From Cheiracanthium punctorium (lineage: Eukaryota > Arthropoda > Arachnida > Araneae > Cheiracanthiidae): a stretch of 64,000 nt of DNA. A model generated the notes under the pieces. That model searched no databases. It saw nothing but the letters and a program-made list of their open reading frames with translations, and was not told the origin of the DNA. Numbering within the stretch: position 1 is the first letter of the stretch; each line of letters starts with the position of its first letter. The translations under genes were made by a program, and so were the position numbers. This document shows, one piece after another, positions 35,390 through 46,037 of the stretch. The stretch spans positions 1,426,001 to 1,490,000 of the forward strand of contig JAWZYV010012396.1 of the NCBI GenBank assembly GCA_038373885.1, read 5' to 3'.

Positions 35390-35575
35390 AGCGCAATATA
35401 TTGGGACTATTTTGAGTGCTCCTGTAGAAAAAAATCTATAAATGCTACATTACAATAGGGTACATGGTACCGCAGATAAGAATAACATATATAAATTTCG
35501 TAGCAATCAATGCCTATTGACGCGAGTCAAGGACGGACAGACAGACAAACCGAAATCTTAACTTTTCTACCTTGT
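35390..35575. repeat. GTCCGTC dispersed repeat piece
   Basis: TATTTTGAGTGCTCCTGTAG..AAATGCTACAT..GGACGGACAGACAGACAAAC parallels 33120-33330 and 27465-27730. It sits just inside the right end of the 6.4-kb element. Confidence 0.5.
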
Positions 35576-35711
35576 TAGAAAGTGTCAAAAAAGCTAGATC
35601 TTGAGGGGGAAAGACGAAAACTTTCAAGGTAAAGGCGCGGGGCCCCCAAAAGCGCGGGGCCCGTAGCATTTGCTAAATCTGCTATATTGTTAATCCGGCA
35701 CTGCATACGGG

Positions 35712-37020
35712 GAAAAAAAAAAAAAGCTATTTTATGCTCAGTATTAGACTGCAGTGTGTGTGGCCTGATGAAATGAAGCGTTACATGTACAGTGGCATTT
35801 AGATAGGACTTCACGCAACTGCTGGCATGGTCGCTTAGACTTGATCTCGTTAAAATTTGAATTACAGTGTAAAAACGAATAAACAAATAAATAATATTAA
35901 AAAAGTATGTCTCGCTGTAATTCATTGAAAGCAGGAATTCTCGTTGCGTATACGTAATTAAAAAGATCGGAAATCGTAATCTAATGACGTCATGCAAATG
36001 TATGGGAGGGGGGATGAGGAGGACAATAAAAATTTTCAGGCGACTTTTTAAACGTATTAAACTAGATTCACAAAATGAGAAATTAAAAAAAAAATGTAAA
36101 TTAGCATTTTCCTGAAATCTGCACTTGTTCGGCGAAACCATTCTTTTAAAATGAAACACTGAAAATTAAATGTCACACTCGAAAAATATTTACTACTGTG
36201 TTTACTCGCGTAATAGTTTCACTTTTTTTCATGAGATAGTTTCTAGGTGCGACATTGGTGCGGGGAAAATTTACTATATAATATTGTAATTCTAAAGCTA
36301 TTTTTTCTATTTCAAAACGGGGGGTGCGACTATTATGCGAGGGCGACTATTACGCGAGTAAACACGGTATTTATTTTATTTTATTTATTTATCTATTTTT
36401 GAGGGGCTACGAGACATTCAAGCGAGTCGCCTCGCCTCGTTCTGCACATGGGACAATTTTTTCTTTCTTTCTTGAGATGACTCGCGAACTGAGACAGTGC
36501 CTGGTCCTCGATAAATTTACGTTGCGAATTTGGATTTTTTTTTTTTTTTCTAAAAATAGCAGTGGTGCATTTGAGGAAATACGCCATCCCCTCTGCTTCT
36601 CGAAGAGGACACTCATTTATACGCTTTCAATTTTCGACATATCAACATTTTTATTATGTGATTTTGCATCGGAATGGAAAACAAAATAGGCCTTTTTAGA
36701 AGAACACCTAAATAGACTCACGCGCAGTCCCTTTGTAAACATCAAGTAATGTACACATATCCTAAGAAATAGCATGTGTGAAGAAGCTCAACCTCAATAA
36801 ACCAAGTAAACGAGCCATCTGTCCCGGGCCCCCAATGCCCCAATCAAAGTGGACCACAAAATCAAGAAACTACACTTTTGTTACTATACAAACATGTGAA
36901 TAGTTTGAGTGTTACACGTGCTTAAATATGCGTTATTTGCGTAAATTATATTACGATACGTTTATTTTACTTTGTACATATTTACGCTATTATTTTATGT
37001 ACACTGACAATATAAAGAGT
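35712..37020. other. Intergenic DNA with one MITE
   Basis: The long minus frame 35575-36159 (194 codons) spans the end of the 6.4-kb element and continues through its target duplication, which argues that it is a chance frame. Frames at 36324-36689 overlap on both strands. No gene is supported. Confidence 0.45.
36196..36367. mobile_element. TA-flanked MITE, GTTTACTCGCGTAATAGT ends
   Basis: A 172-bp element with near-perfect 23-bp terminal repeats (TGTTTACTCGCGTAATAGT and ACTATTACGCGAGTAAACAC), flanked by TA at 36194-36195 and 36368-36369. There is no ORF. A Tc1/mariner/pogo-type MITE is likely. Confidence 0.85.
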
Positions 37021-37490
37021 GCCCGAGAAATGTTGGGCACTTTACGAAATTAACTAAAAAAGACTTCTGAACACAGTTGGCATTAAAACGTAATTGCTAA
37101 CTGCATAGCATAACAAAATTAACAGATCTAAACATGAGATCCTTTGGTGTCTCGTACACCATCTAAACGGTATTAGATTTCATTTTAAGTATTTAAAAGC
37201 GTCTGAGGAGACACAGAATGAATAGCAGCTGTGATTCACTGCTTGATTTTCTGTACATTAGGACACGTAGTCCTGTAAACAATATCTTTGACGTAACCCC
37301 AGATGAAAAAAGCCAAGGAGGTTAAATCTGGCGATCAAGGAGGCCATTGAATTGAACCCCCGCGACCAATCCATCTGTTTGTGAAATGTCGATAGTGCAA
37401 ATCACCCAGACGTTAATCAATGTGGAGGTGCGTCGTCCTGTTGAAAAATCACACTGCCAAATCTTTCAATCTGAGGAATTGCAAAATTTT
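37020..37490 (-). pseudogene. SETMAR/mariner-like DDE transposase remnant
   Basis: On the minus strand a degraded frame reads FTNRWIGRGGSIQWPP, then a stop where Arg is expected, then SPDLTSLAFFIWGYVKDIVY. This is the conserved block RWIGRGGP-x-x-WPPRSPDLTPLDFFLWG-x-x-K of a transposase family widespread in arthropods. A downstream frame continues with weaker similarity. The catalytic-region Asp (PDL) is kept, but the stop makes it nonfunctional. No terminal repeats were fixed, though TGCCCGAGAAATGTTGGGCA at 37020 is palindromic and may mark one end. Confidence 0.82.
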
Positions 37491-37609
37491 TACAGCATAT
37501 CAAAAGAAACAACTAGCGTCATCCATCATATTTTTTGGTACAAAATTATAGGAAACGAAAATCTGGCACTTTTTGAAGTAAAACTTCTTTAGGCGCTTTT
37601 CTGATGGAA

Positions 37610-39490
37610 GTAACGCTCACGTGGTTTTGGAAAAGCGGAAGCTGCCTGCGATCGAACCCAACCAGCAGGCGAAAACTACGGTTTAAGAACACGGTGATAG
37701 AAAAACATGAGGTAATGGAACCTGCAATCGAGCCAAACTAGCAGACGAAAACTACATCTCAAGAGCACGGAAACAGAATAATACTTCGAACAAAACCATC
37801 AGAGGAAAACGTTTAAGAACACTGTCATAGAAAAAGGCAATAATAGACCCTACGTGCATTCGATACCAACCAACAGAAGAAAACACCAGTTTAGGAACAC
37901 AGTTAAAGAAAAATATCACAACATAGACATTCTCTCGATTAAATCCTACGGAAAAACGCTTTAAGAAAACAGTGAAAGAATAATAGTTCAACACGGACAC
38001 TTCCTGGATGCTAACCTAAGGTGACCATATTTCTAAACAGTATTTTGGGGACAAATCAAGCATTGTCCTGGAATCCAAGGAAAACTTGGGGACACTAGAA
38101 AATATCTTTGAGGACTTATTTGAGGACACAACATATTATCATGCTAATAGCTCTTTATATCGATTGTGTATTCTTATTTCTAACAAATTAATGGAAGTAT
38201 TTATAAATATTTATTTAAACCAGAAATATGAAAGGAAAACCATTTTGAAATATTGCAATTTATTCATAATTTAATACTTGGCATACTATTTGTATTTTTC
38301 AGAAGACATTGCTTTTTACATTGGCTCGTTTTGTGATCATTTTTCATGAAACCTTTTACAACCTCTAAAAAAAGTATTCGAGTGCAAGAAAAATTTCGTA
38401 CTTCAATTTCATATTTAAAGCATGGTTGTTCCTGAAAAGTGATTAATCATTAACAAAACTGAAATGGGAAATTTGACTCATAGTCGAATACTTTACTGAA
38501 TGTCTGTACACGCTACACATACAATGACAACAAACGTTTTCAGAGATCGAATTTCATTGTTTCTCTGAGTAGAAGGCGCTTTTAGTTGTTTTATTTTTCT
38601 TCAATTTTTTCTGAAAGAAATAAACTAAACGGAAACTTTCAGGGGAAAAAAGTACAAATCTTTAAATTTGGGGACTTTTCACGTCCCCAAGAAGTCAAGG
38701 TATTTTTAGGGACAAAGTAAAAAAAAAAATCTATATTTGGGGACTGTCCTCGAATTTCGAAGACGTATGGTCTCCTTTATGCTACCCCGACATCCAGACG
38801 GAACAATGGTTTAAGAACACGGGTATGTAACACCACAAAGAAACAAACGCTGGCTGCAAACGGTTTAAGAACAGAATAAAAGAATAACAAATGGACACTC
38901 CGTGGATTCTAACCCAACCTCAAGACGGAGGCGATTTAACACGGGGATGGAACACCACAAAGAAACGGACCCTGGCTGCAATCAATCCTAAACAATAAAC
39001 AGAACCTGCAGCTTAAAAACACGGATGCAGAATAATAATTTGAAACCTACCAACAGACGATATTAACGCTTAAGAACACTGTGATAGAAAAACACACACA
39101 GAAAAAAATGTACACTACCTGCATTCGAACCCAACAAACAGAGGAAAATATCAGTTAAAGAACACAGTTAAAGTATAATACTAGACTATGGACATTCCCC
39201 CCATTCAAACCCAACCTCCAGACGGAACAATGGCATAAGAAAACAGTTAAAGAATAATACTACAACATGGACACTTCCTGGATTCCAACCCAATTTCCAG
39301 ACGGAACAACGGTTTAAGAACACAGGTATGGAGCACCACAAAGAAACAAACCCGGCTGCAAACGATTTAAGAACACAGTTAAAGGATAATACATGGACAC
39401 TCCCTGGATTCTAACCCAACCTCCAGACGGAACAACGGTTTAAGAACATGGAGATGAGCACCACAAAGAAAATGAATCTTGCTGTAACTG
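37610..39490. repeat. Degenerate tandem array, ~60-75-bp units
   Basis: The motif set ACGGTTTAAGAACAC, AGTTAAAGAATAATA and GGATTCTAACCCAACCTCCA / AGACGG repeats many times in 37620-38005 and again in 38790-39490. Spacing varies and some units are truncated. The array is interrupted by the hAT element at 38017-38779, so both halves were once contiguous. Confidence 0.75.
38017..38779. mobile_element. hAT-type element, TAAGGTGACCATA ends
   Basis: A 763-bp insertion within the tandem array. Ends are TAAGGTGACCATA and TATGGTCTCCTTTA. The flanks tgctaacc (38009-38016) and tgctaccc (38780-38787) agree at 7 of 8. Subterminal repeats of TTGGGGAC(A/T) occur at both ends. No transposase is seen: the frame 38086-38274 is short and unrecognised. 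Confidence 0.75.
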
Positions 39491-39952
39491 TATCCAACGT
39501 CAAAGAAGTTTTACTTCAATCGCGCGTAAAGATTACGCGCACACACTTTTTTTTTTAAAGTCAGGCATCATTCAAATACCCGTACTTACAGTTTTTTTTT
39601 TCTTTCTTTTAATTTTGAAGAGCGTCCACGAAATTCGAACACTCTGTGTAATCAATGTATATAAAATATGCACACTATGTTTTATCATTCTGAACGCGTT
39701 CATCATAAGTACGAAAGAGACCCCTGAGAATTGTTTGTCAGTTCCCCAATTTTGCCTTTTGGCACAAGGAGTCTTACTCACCGAGCATACGTTCGGCTGT
39801 CGAATTTCTTTTTAAATTTATTTTTGTAAATAGCGATCAAAGACATGCCCGTGCTCAGTGTTTACACATTGACAGCAACTTGAGGCAGTACGAGGCAGAC
39901 GGGCAAAACTTTCAATTTAATTTTGTATTCTTTGACAACTGTCACTTGCTAT

Positions 39953-40327
39953 TTAACCCTTTAACGCGCAGTGATCCCACTCTGGGAACACCCAACTCTG
40001 ACGTTTTGACTGTTGCCAGTCACGAAGAATAGATTTGCTTTCTATAAAAATAGTTGCGGGTGACATAGCTCCACGAGAATTCTTTACTTTTTAGCACGTC
40101 ATTTCCCGTAAACAAATTGTCGCGATTATTTTTAACAGCACTCACATCAGCTGAAAAATGGAAGAACGCGAGAACAGACGGATCGATTGCCCAATGCTGA
40201 AAAAAGGGCAGCCGTTGCCATCGCTCGACTTAACTACCAGCAAGATGGCGGACGATCGAAACGTTCATCGCGTCCCACATAGCTAGAGACCCTTTTTTGA
40301 CGACAGGGTTGCGCCTCAAAGGGTTAA
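39953..40327. mobile_element. piggyBac-like MITE, copy 4 (complete)
   Basis: TTAA lies at both ends (39953-39956, 40324-40327), with CCCTTTAACGCGCAGTG on the left and TTGCGCCTCAAAGGG on the right. The interior matches copies 1 and 6 (CGTTTTGACTGTTGCCAGTC, ATAGTTGCGGGTGACATAGC). 375 bp. The cleanest member of the family here. Confidence 0.9.
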
Positions 40328-40329
40328 GC

Positions 40330-41290
40330 GACAATGGACCGCGCAAAATTTCAGTATTTATTATCCAACCGATATAAACTTTTGTGTACAGCACAAGCAC
40401 ATGACCCTGGCCATAACACACCTGCTTTGTTCGCTTTCACCATAATCGGGTTCGCGGAATTCGGGATTCGAGGAAGTGCAGCAAAAATATTCATCACGTC
40501 AAAAATCAAATAAATAAATGAAAGTAAACGCTATCATCACTTTCACTCTCCGTGACCCGGTCACGATGCTGACCCCGAAGCTTGCGCCTTTCTCGGACCA
40601 CCCCTCCAAACCATGAGGAAGTTAAGACAGAGGCCGTAATGAGGATGAATCAATGTTATAACAGGGTTAAGACAACTTCTCATCCTTCACCCGTTTGCAC
40701 CCCTTGACTCGGTTAACGTGCACCTAGGTATGCTGGGTGTTTTAATCATTTGTTTTCTTCTTTTGTTCCTTGAATTTTTTCATTTATTATTATTATTATT
40801 ATTATTTTGCCTTTTCTTTGAGGTTGGGGATTCTGAGAAAACAGAAATAAGCAAATTGACGAAAAGAGGACGCGTAATCAATGCCTTGAATACACCAATG
40901 CGATTAAAAAAAAAGTTTCTTAAAATTAATGATGATGATAAATAATAGGCCCATCACGTCATAGGCTTGAAAAACATTAAACCATCAGCGACAGGCGTTT
41001 TCCATAGTATTTTCGAATTGTTGCTGACGTCAGAAGTGATAAATACATCTTCCAGACTTCGATGATACATAAAGAATTGAAATCTTCTTTCTAAAAAACT
41101 AGATGTGGACACCACATGACTTCCCAGTACGTCTTGAAACCCAAAGCGACTTTAAAATCCCTCCAATAAAACTGCTTAATAGAACATGAATCTGCAATAA
41201 ACGCCAAACGAGGTCTTGAATTCAATGTAGTTTAATATTTGATTTAATATGAGGTGTCTATAATACATAAAGACATTACTTAACATGAGA
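40330..41290. other. Intergenic DNA with no recognised feature
   Basis: An (ATT)n run lies at 40785-40807. The plus frame 40718-40945 is a Leu/Phe-rich frame over that run and is not supported. Confidence 0.45.
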
Positions 41291-41295
41291 TATGA

Positions 41296-41465
41296 GATGT
41301 TATAAAATCTGTTTCAAGGAGTATGTTCAACAAAGAAGAAAATTTTCACGAGCCCGAGCCCGCCCGAGCCCGAACGCAATCGTGAATTACAGAGCCCGAG
41401 CCCGAGTCGGGCCCGGGCTCGGGCTCGGGCTTTCGGGCTCGGGCTGAGCCCGTCTCATCTCTAAC
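41296..41465. mobile_element. GGGCTC hAT MITE fragment
   Basis: Terminal ~170 bp of the family, ending GAGCCCGTCTCATCTCTA. It contains uninterrupted GAGCCC/GGGCTC tracts at 41350-41455. The other terminus is missing. Confidence 0.7.
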
Positions 41466-41929
41466 GTGTATATGTACGTACAGACATCACGCTTGAAACG
41501 AAATTTACCGGCTTTTACGGTTAGCTTTTGAAATATATTTATCATTAATAATACTAATACCAATAATAACATAAAATCTGAAAAATATTTTCCACTAAGA
41601 AACATAAATAAACGAAAAAAATTAAAGTGAGTTTTTGATGAGTAACGCAGAGAAAATGAAATTTATATTTTAAAATTACAGTAAATTCATGCTTCCTATC
41701 AGAGTATAAATGTGCCAGTGTAAGCTTTTAAAGTAAAATACTTCAATCAGACTAGTTAAACTTGTAATGACAAAAACAATCACAAGATTATATGGTTAGC
41801 GTTATCAAAAAATTAGAGACAAAAATACAACTTAAAAAAAGTTTAATGGGAAAATTAAAACACAAGATCAAAATCAATTTCGTATTCTTGACTCATCAAA
41901 ATAGATATTATTACTATAAGCTGCATATT

Positions 41930-42260
41930 AAGCATACAGCAGCATTAATTAAAGATTGGATTGAAAAATTTTAATATTATAAAAACAAAATAAAAAATGT
42001 TATTTTATTAGGTAGAAAAAAATATCCCCCTTTTTAAAATTTTTATTTTATTAAGAATGTACTCTACACTTTTTTATAATACTACGCTACATTAAGAATC
42101 AATTAACTAAAGATTGGGCTGAAAACATTTAATATTATAAAAAAACAAAGTGAAATTTTTTATTTTATTAGACCGGAAAAAATTATCCCCTCCTTTTAAT
42201 TTTGTTTCGAATGTACTCTAAGCGTTTTTATAATATTGTGCTACATTATGAACCTATAAA
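41930..42260. repeat. Tandem duplication, ~165 bp x 2
   Basis: Two AT-rich copies share AAAGATTGG(A/G)(T/C)TGAAAA, TTTAATATTATAAAAA, TTTTATTTTATTAG and GAATGTACTCTA in the same order (starts near 41948 and 42111). Confidence 0.75.
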
Positions 42261-42354
42261 ATATTTTTTATACGCATTTTTCAATAGGAGGTAATCGCTC
42301 CCAAACGAATGTAATCACGCGAATGTAATTTACAAGTAAGTACATTTAGTAAAC

Positions 42355-42586
42355 CAGTGTTTCTCAGCTACTGGTCCGCGGACCGGCAACGGTCCGATGC
42401 AACTTTCATGCCGGTCCACGAATACATCAAATTTATTAAAAAATAATCAGCAGCAATTGTCGTTTTGACTAAAAAAAATTGTTCTTATAATATTCATTAT
42501 CGTTGGATGACGCTGGTTTGTGAAATATTTATAATTTTTTTTTTTTTTTACCGGTCCACTGATGAAAAAAGTTCGGGAAAACACTG
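42355..42586. mobile_element. hAT MITE, CAGTGTTTCTCA type
   Basis: A 232-bp element with ends CAGTGTTTCTCAGCTACTGG and GTTCGGGAAAACACTG. The flanks tagtaaac and tagtactc agree at 6 of 8. Subterminal GGTCCGCGGACCGG and ACCGGTCCAC motifs are characteristic of this class. Confidence 0.75.
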
Positions 42587-42710
42587 TAGTACTCCGTGAA
42601 AGGAACTCCCATCATGAGAAAAGAGTAAGTCAAGTAGCGCCATCTCTCGAGTTAATAGTAAAATATACAGACAGTTCCAGATGCTGTACAGTAAAAGTAT
42701 ATTTAGGTGT

Positions 42711-43232
42711 TAGAGACGAGACGGGCTCAGCCCGTCTCGGGCCCGAGCCCGAACCGGGCTCGGGCTCTGTAATTCACAATTGCGTTCGGGCTGAGCCCGG
42801 GGCTCGGGAAAAATTTCTATTTTATTGGACATACTCCTTGAAACAGATTTTTAAAAAGTGATTCATATGGAAAATAAAAGTACTCATAAAAAAAAAAAAA
42901 TAGCGGCACGGGTGCCTAGAAGGCGCGTGAGGCTCTTTGAGTATTTCAGAACGGCGGCTTATATTGCTTAGTTAGTCATGAGATCGGGAATTATTTCATA
43001 AACATAGATATAAAGAATTAGAAAGTGCATTAAAAATTTGCAACTATATTTGTCTTTAATTTGCACAAACGGCAAAATTTATTGTATTCTATCAAGGAAT
43101 TATTTTATTGAATTTTATTTTAGTTGAAATTTTGGGCTCGGGCTCTGACTTAAATAATATTGCTCGGGCTCGGGCAGGCTCGGATTAAAAGTCTTCGGGC
43201 TCGGGCTTAAAATGAGCCCGAACTCATCTCTG
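42711..43232. mobile_element. GGGCTC hAT MITE, long copy
   Basis: A 522-bp copy starts TAGAGACGAGACGGGCTC and ends GAGCCCGAACTCATCTCTG. The left 8-mer is ttaggtgt (42703-42710). The right 8-mer is ttaggcgt once the MITE at 43238-43404 and its own duplication are removed, so 7 of 8 match. The interior includes AAGGCGCGTGAGGCTCTTTG and CAGAACGGCGGCTTATATTG, shared with 12650-12900. Confidence 0.85.
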
Positions 43233-43237
43233 TTAGG

Positions 43238-43404
43238 CAGGCGCGTAGCCAGGAAAATTTTTCGGGGGGGGGGGATATGCGCCTGGAAAATATTTCGGGG
43301 GGGGATATGAACTCATATGTGTATAAATAGACGGAATTTCATCACTAATCCAAACATTTCGGGGGGGATATATCCCGATATCCCCCCCCCTAGCTACGCC
43401 CCTG
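43238..43404. mobile_element. hAT MITE inserted in another element's target duplication
   Basis: A 167-bp member of the CAGGGGCGTAGCC group: ends CAGGCGCGTAGCCAGG and CCTAGCTACGCCCCTG, with the perfect 8-bp duplication ctgttagg (43230-43237 and 43405-43412). Those 8 bp comprise the last bases of the neighbouring MITE and the first of its target duplication. Confidence 0.92.
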
Positions 43405-43414
43405 CTGTTAGGCG

Positions 43415-44690
43415 TTAGAATTTAACATTCAAGTTGAAATTCACCCATTTCTGACCTTTTCCTTTAAAATAGTTCAAACGAAAAAAAAAAATACCAAGAT
43501 AAATAATTTCTTAAATGAAATTCAAATATCCTATTATTATTGAGAATATTGCAAGTTTTCAGGGAAATTTGTAATTTTGACAATCAGTATCTATATCAAG
43601 GGCGTGACTGCCATGGGCTGCGTGCCCTGGCAGCCAAAAAGAAGAAAAAATTTGTTATAAAAGAAATTAAAAAAAATCAATTTACTCTAATAAATAAGCA
43701 TTATCTGTGTGTATATTGTGTATAAGGCTCTGTTTTTGCTGCCTGTGATGGGAGCTGCCTTTACGCAGTTTTTCTGCTGACAACGTAAAAGTTTTAAAAA
43801 TATAGTCTTTATTACATTCTTTTTGCAGATACGATAAGCATATGCAGATACGAAAGCAATAGTTATTGCTATATCACTGAGTTTTTGGAATAAACAAATA
43901 TAAATAGTTATAAAATAAAATAGTCGTTTTCATTAAATAGGTGAGATTGGGATTGCTGTTAACATAAAGAAACAGAATTTCATGATTTTGATTTTTTTCC
44001 CCCTTTCTTTTCAAAGAGACGGACATTTACTTTTTTAATGATTTATTTTCTGTCGACGACGTTTGAATGGATGCTCAGTTAGGATTTTTATGTTCTTCCC
44101 CGGGAGGGAGTAGTGTGTATTTGAAGGAAATTTCGCTGTGCGTACACGTACATGGTTTGACTAAAATAAAAATATACAGGGTATTTCGCATCTCTTGTAT
44201 AAAACACATGTAAGGGTTGGTAGAAGGAAGCGTAAAGCAAACGGTGGGATCGGTAAGAGGGGTTTCATTTATCTATTAATTATCAATTTAATATTCAATC
44301 TTGTAATAAACATACAAACCATAACTTAATAATCAGTCTTGTAAATAATGTTTTAGTCACGCACTTTCTATGAAATAATTATTGGTTTTTGATGAATCAT
44401 GGCCGGAAAGTTCAATATTAAGTGATTATTAACACGTACATGATGACAACGTTTCATCTGAAGATAGAAAGGAAAAACCCGAGCTGGATTGGAGTTTCAG
44501 AATATAAAAATTGCAGGAGAGAAAAAAAAAAGAAACTTGGTGTCGATAATATCCCTCAATGCCTAGCAAAATGGCAAAAACAAAACCTGGAGAAAGAATA
44601 GCTTCCTTAGGAAATCCCGTTTTAAATCGGGATATTTTTTTAATTTAATAGACTTGCGTCAACATCAAAAATGCTTTTACATATTAATGA
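43415..44690. other. AT-rich DNA downstream of the last visible RhoGAP exon
   Basis: Probably intron of the RhoGAP gene, as the 44700 donor points this way. No exon was recognised. GCCCTGGCAGCC at 43623 belongs to a short GC-rich fragment that may be MITE debris. The gene presumably continues left of the window, so everything to position 1 could be intronic. Confidence 0.4.
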
Positions 44691-44699
44691 GACACTTAC

Positions 44700-44781
44700 C
44701 TGCTGCTAAAAGCCAGAGCCAGCTGGTCAATAGCGTCGAAGAAGTTCGAAGGATCCGATTTTTCATCTTCATAGTTATAAC
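44700..44781 (-). CDS. ARHGAP45: ARHGAP29/45-type RhoGAP, downstream exon
   Basis: This 82-nt minus-strand exon has acceptor CCACTCCAG before 44781 and a strong donor CAG/GTAAGT after 44700. Joined to the preceding exon in phase 1 it reads VKGYNYEDEKSDPSNFFDAI and then DQLALAFSS. This corresponds to the family segment VKAFHYE...ALETIAVAFSS of ARHGAP45. It exits in phase 2, and the following exon (expected to contain the FLMG[ED] motif at the start of the F-BAR region) is not visible below 44700, so the gene continues out of the window to the left or has a very long intron. The first ~48 nt of this exon, with its acceptor, are repeated upstream at 44859-44907 and 45001-45048. Only this copy has the full exon and a donor. 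Confidence 0.8.
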
Positions 44782-45124
44782 CTGGAGTGGGAAAAATAGA
44801 GGATGAAAAAGTTAAAGTAGATTTTCGTTATTATTATCATTATTATTCCGATCGGATCCGTCGAAGAAATTCGAAGGATCCGATTTTTTCATCTTCATAG
44901 TTATAACCTGGAGTGGGGAAAATAGAGGATGAAAAAGTTAAAGTAGATTTTCGTTATTGTTATTATTCCGATGTTATTATTATTATTATCCGATCGGATC
45001 CGTCGAAGAAATTCGAAGAATCCGATTTTTCATCTTCATAGTTATAACCTGGAGTGGGAAAATAGAAGATGAAAAAGTTAAAGTAGATTTTCGTTATTAT
45101 TTTTATTATTATTATTATTATTAT
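44734..45124 (-). repeat. Tandem triplication of a splice acceptor and half exon
   Basis: Three direct copies begin at 44734, 44859 and 45001 (periods 125 and 142 bp). Each contains, on the minus strand, an ATT/AAT microsatellite, a short intron tail with GAAAATCTACTTT and TTTTTCATCC, the acceptor CCACTCCAG and the first ~48 coding nt of the RhoGAP exon. The upstream copies' acceptors would place exon starts at 44907 and 45048. The 44907 copy has one extra A in the run encoding Glu-Lys, shifting the frame. The 45048 copy has a Pro-to-Ser change and no donor. In both, the exon half runs into GGATCCGATCGG and the microsatellite instead of the distal half. Confidence 0.85.
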
Positions 45125-46037
45125 AGCGTAACACCGAGAAGTCATCAAAAGCTTATTTGAAGTTTAACTAGGAGAAGCATTCACCCAGATTTACACACAT
45201 GAAAAATAATAAAACACATGTTAATTGACACGATAAGAATGTTTTCTAGTAAAATATCAATATATATAATTCACAAGAACAATACTTTAATTTATATAAC
45301 AATAAAATAAAAGAACTCATTGAATGTAAAAAATAATGACTATCTAAAACTTAGAAAAACTATTTAAGTTCTTTTATACACATATATTTATTCTTAATAA
45401 AAATAACAATTTATAATAACAGCAAATATTTAGGTACACCCTCTCAAAAAACTATTCGAGTATAAGTGAAGATTCCTATTTTAGCTTTGGGAATAGTTAT
45501 TGAGTAATTGAAAAATGCACAAATCGGCAGAAATATGAAAAATTATAATTAAACATAACCTAATTCATATTTTACGATAAATAATTTTTAATTTACGAAA
45601 CCAAGGTAGGAATTTGACTTTTGCTCGATTGCTTTTTATAGAGGGTGTAAATTTGTGCGATCATATATAATATTTATATTCGTGCAGTAAACCTCAATTC
45701 TCCGAAGTATTTTGCACAGCTGCAAGTTCATGTAGCAGTATGTTTTCGTAATACAGCCAGAGAAATTCGATTTTTATCGAAAAAAAAGCTTAAAAGTAAA
45801 TAAACTTAAATTTTAATTTAAAGAAAATTCCTTTTTGCGTATAAATCTCTCGTAAAAATTATGAGACACCAGAACAGAAAGCTATGTTATTCATAAGTAA
45901 GTATTCATAATTTCCAATGCATGTAAACTGGCTAGGATTAAAGGAAAATAAAACAAGTTTAAAAATATAAGAAAAAGAAAATATCATTAAGTAAATTAAT
46001 CCACATATTCATAAATACAATGAAATGAGGTAACTAC
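44782..46037 (-). other. RhoGAP gene intron
   Basis: This intron separates the 46038 and 44781 splice sites. Apart from the exon triplication (to 45124) it is very AT-rich, with no ORF or recognised repeat boundary. It includes a stretch of homopolymer-rich unique-looking sequence at 45180-46020. Confidence 0.7.

Larger units (their letters stand above)
29264..35703. mobile_element. 6.4-kb hAT-type element with perfect 8-bp duplication
   Basis: The left end CAGTGCCGGATTAAGACAG (29264) and right end TTAATCCGGCACTG (to 35703) are inverted. They are flanked by the identical 8-mer catacggg at 29256-29263 and 35704-35711. Subterminal GCGGGGCCCGTAGCA occurs in inverse-paired form at 29283 and 35654. 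The 6440 bp inside hold a TTAA MITE (31892-32365), a mariner remnant (34646-35347), an (AT)n run (31341-31376) and copies of the GTCCGTC repeat, but no recognisable transposase. So this is either a nonautonomous element expanded by later insertions or an unusually large MITE-like carrier. Confidence 0.8.

Noticed and set aside
35575..36159. 194-codon minus-strand gene
   Set aside because: It crosses the end of the 6.4-kb hAT-type element and its target duplication, is Phe/Ile-rich as expected of AT-rich DNA, and shows no motif.
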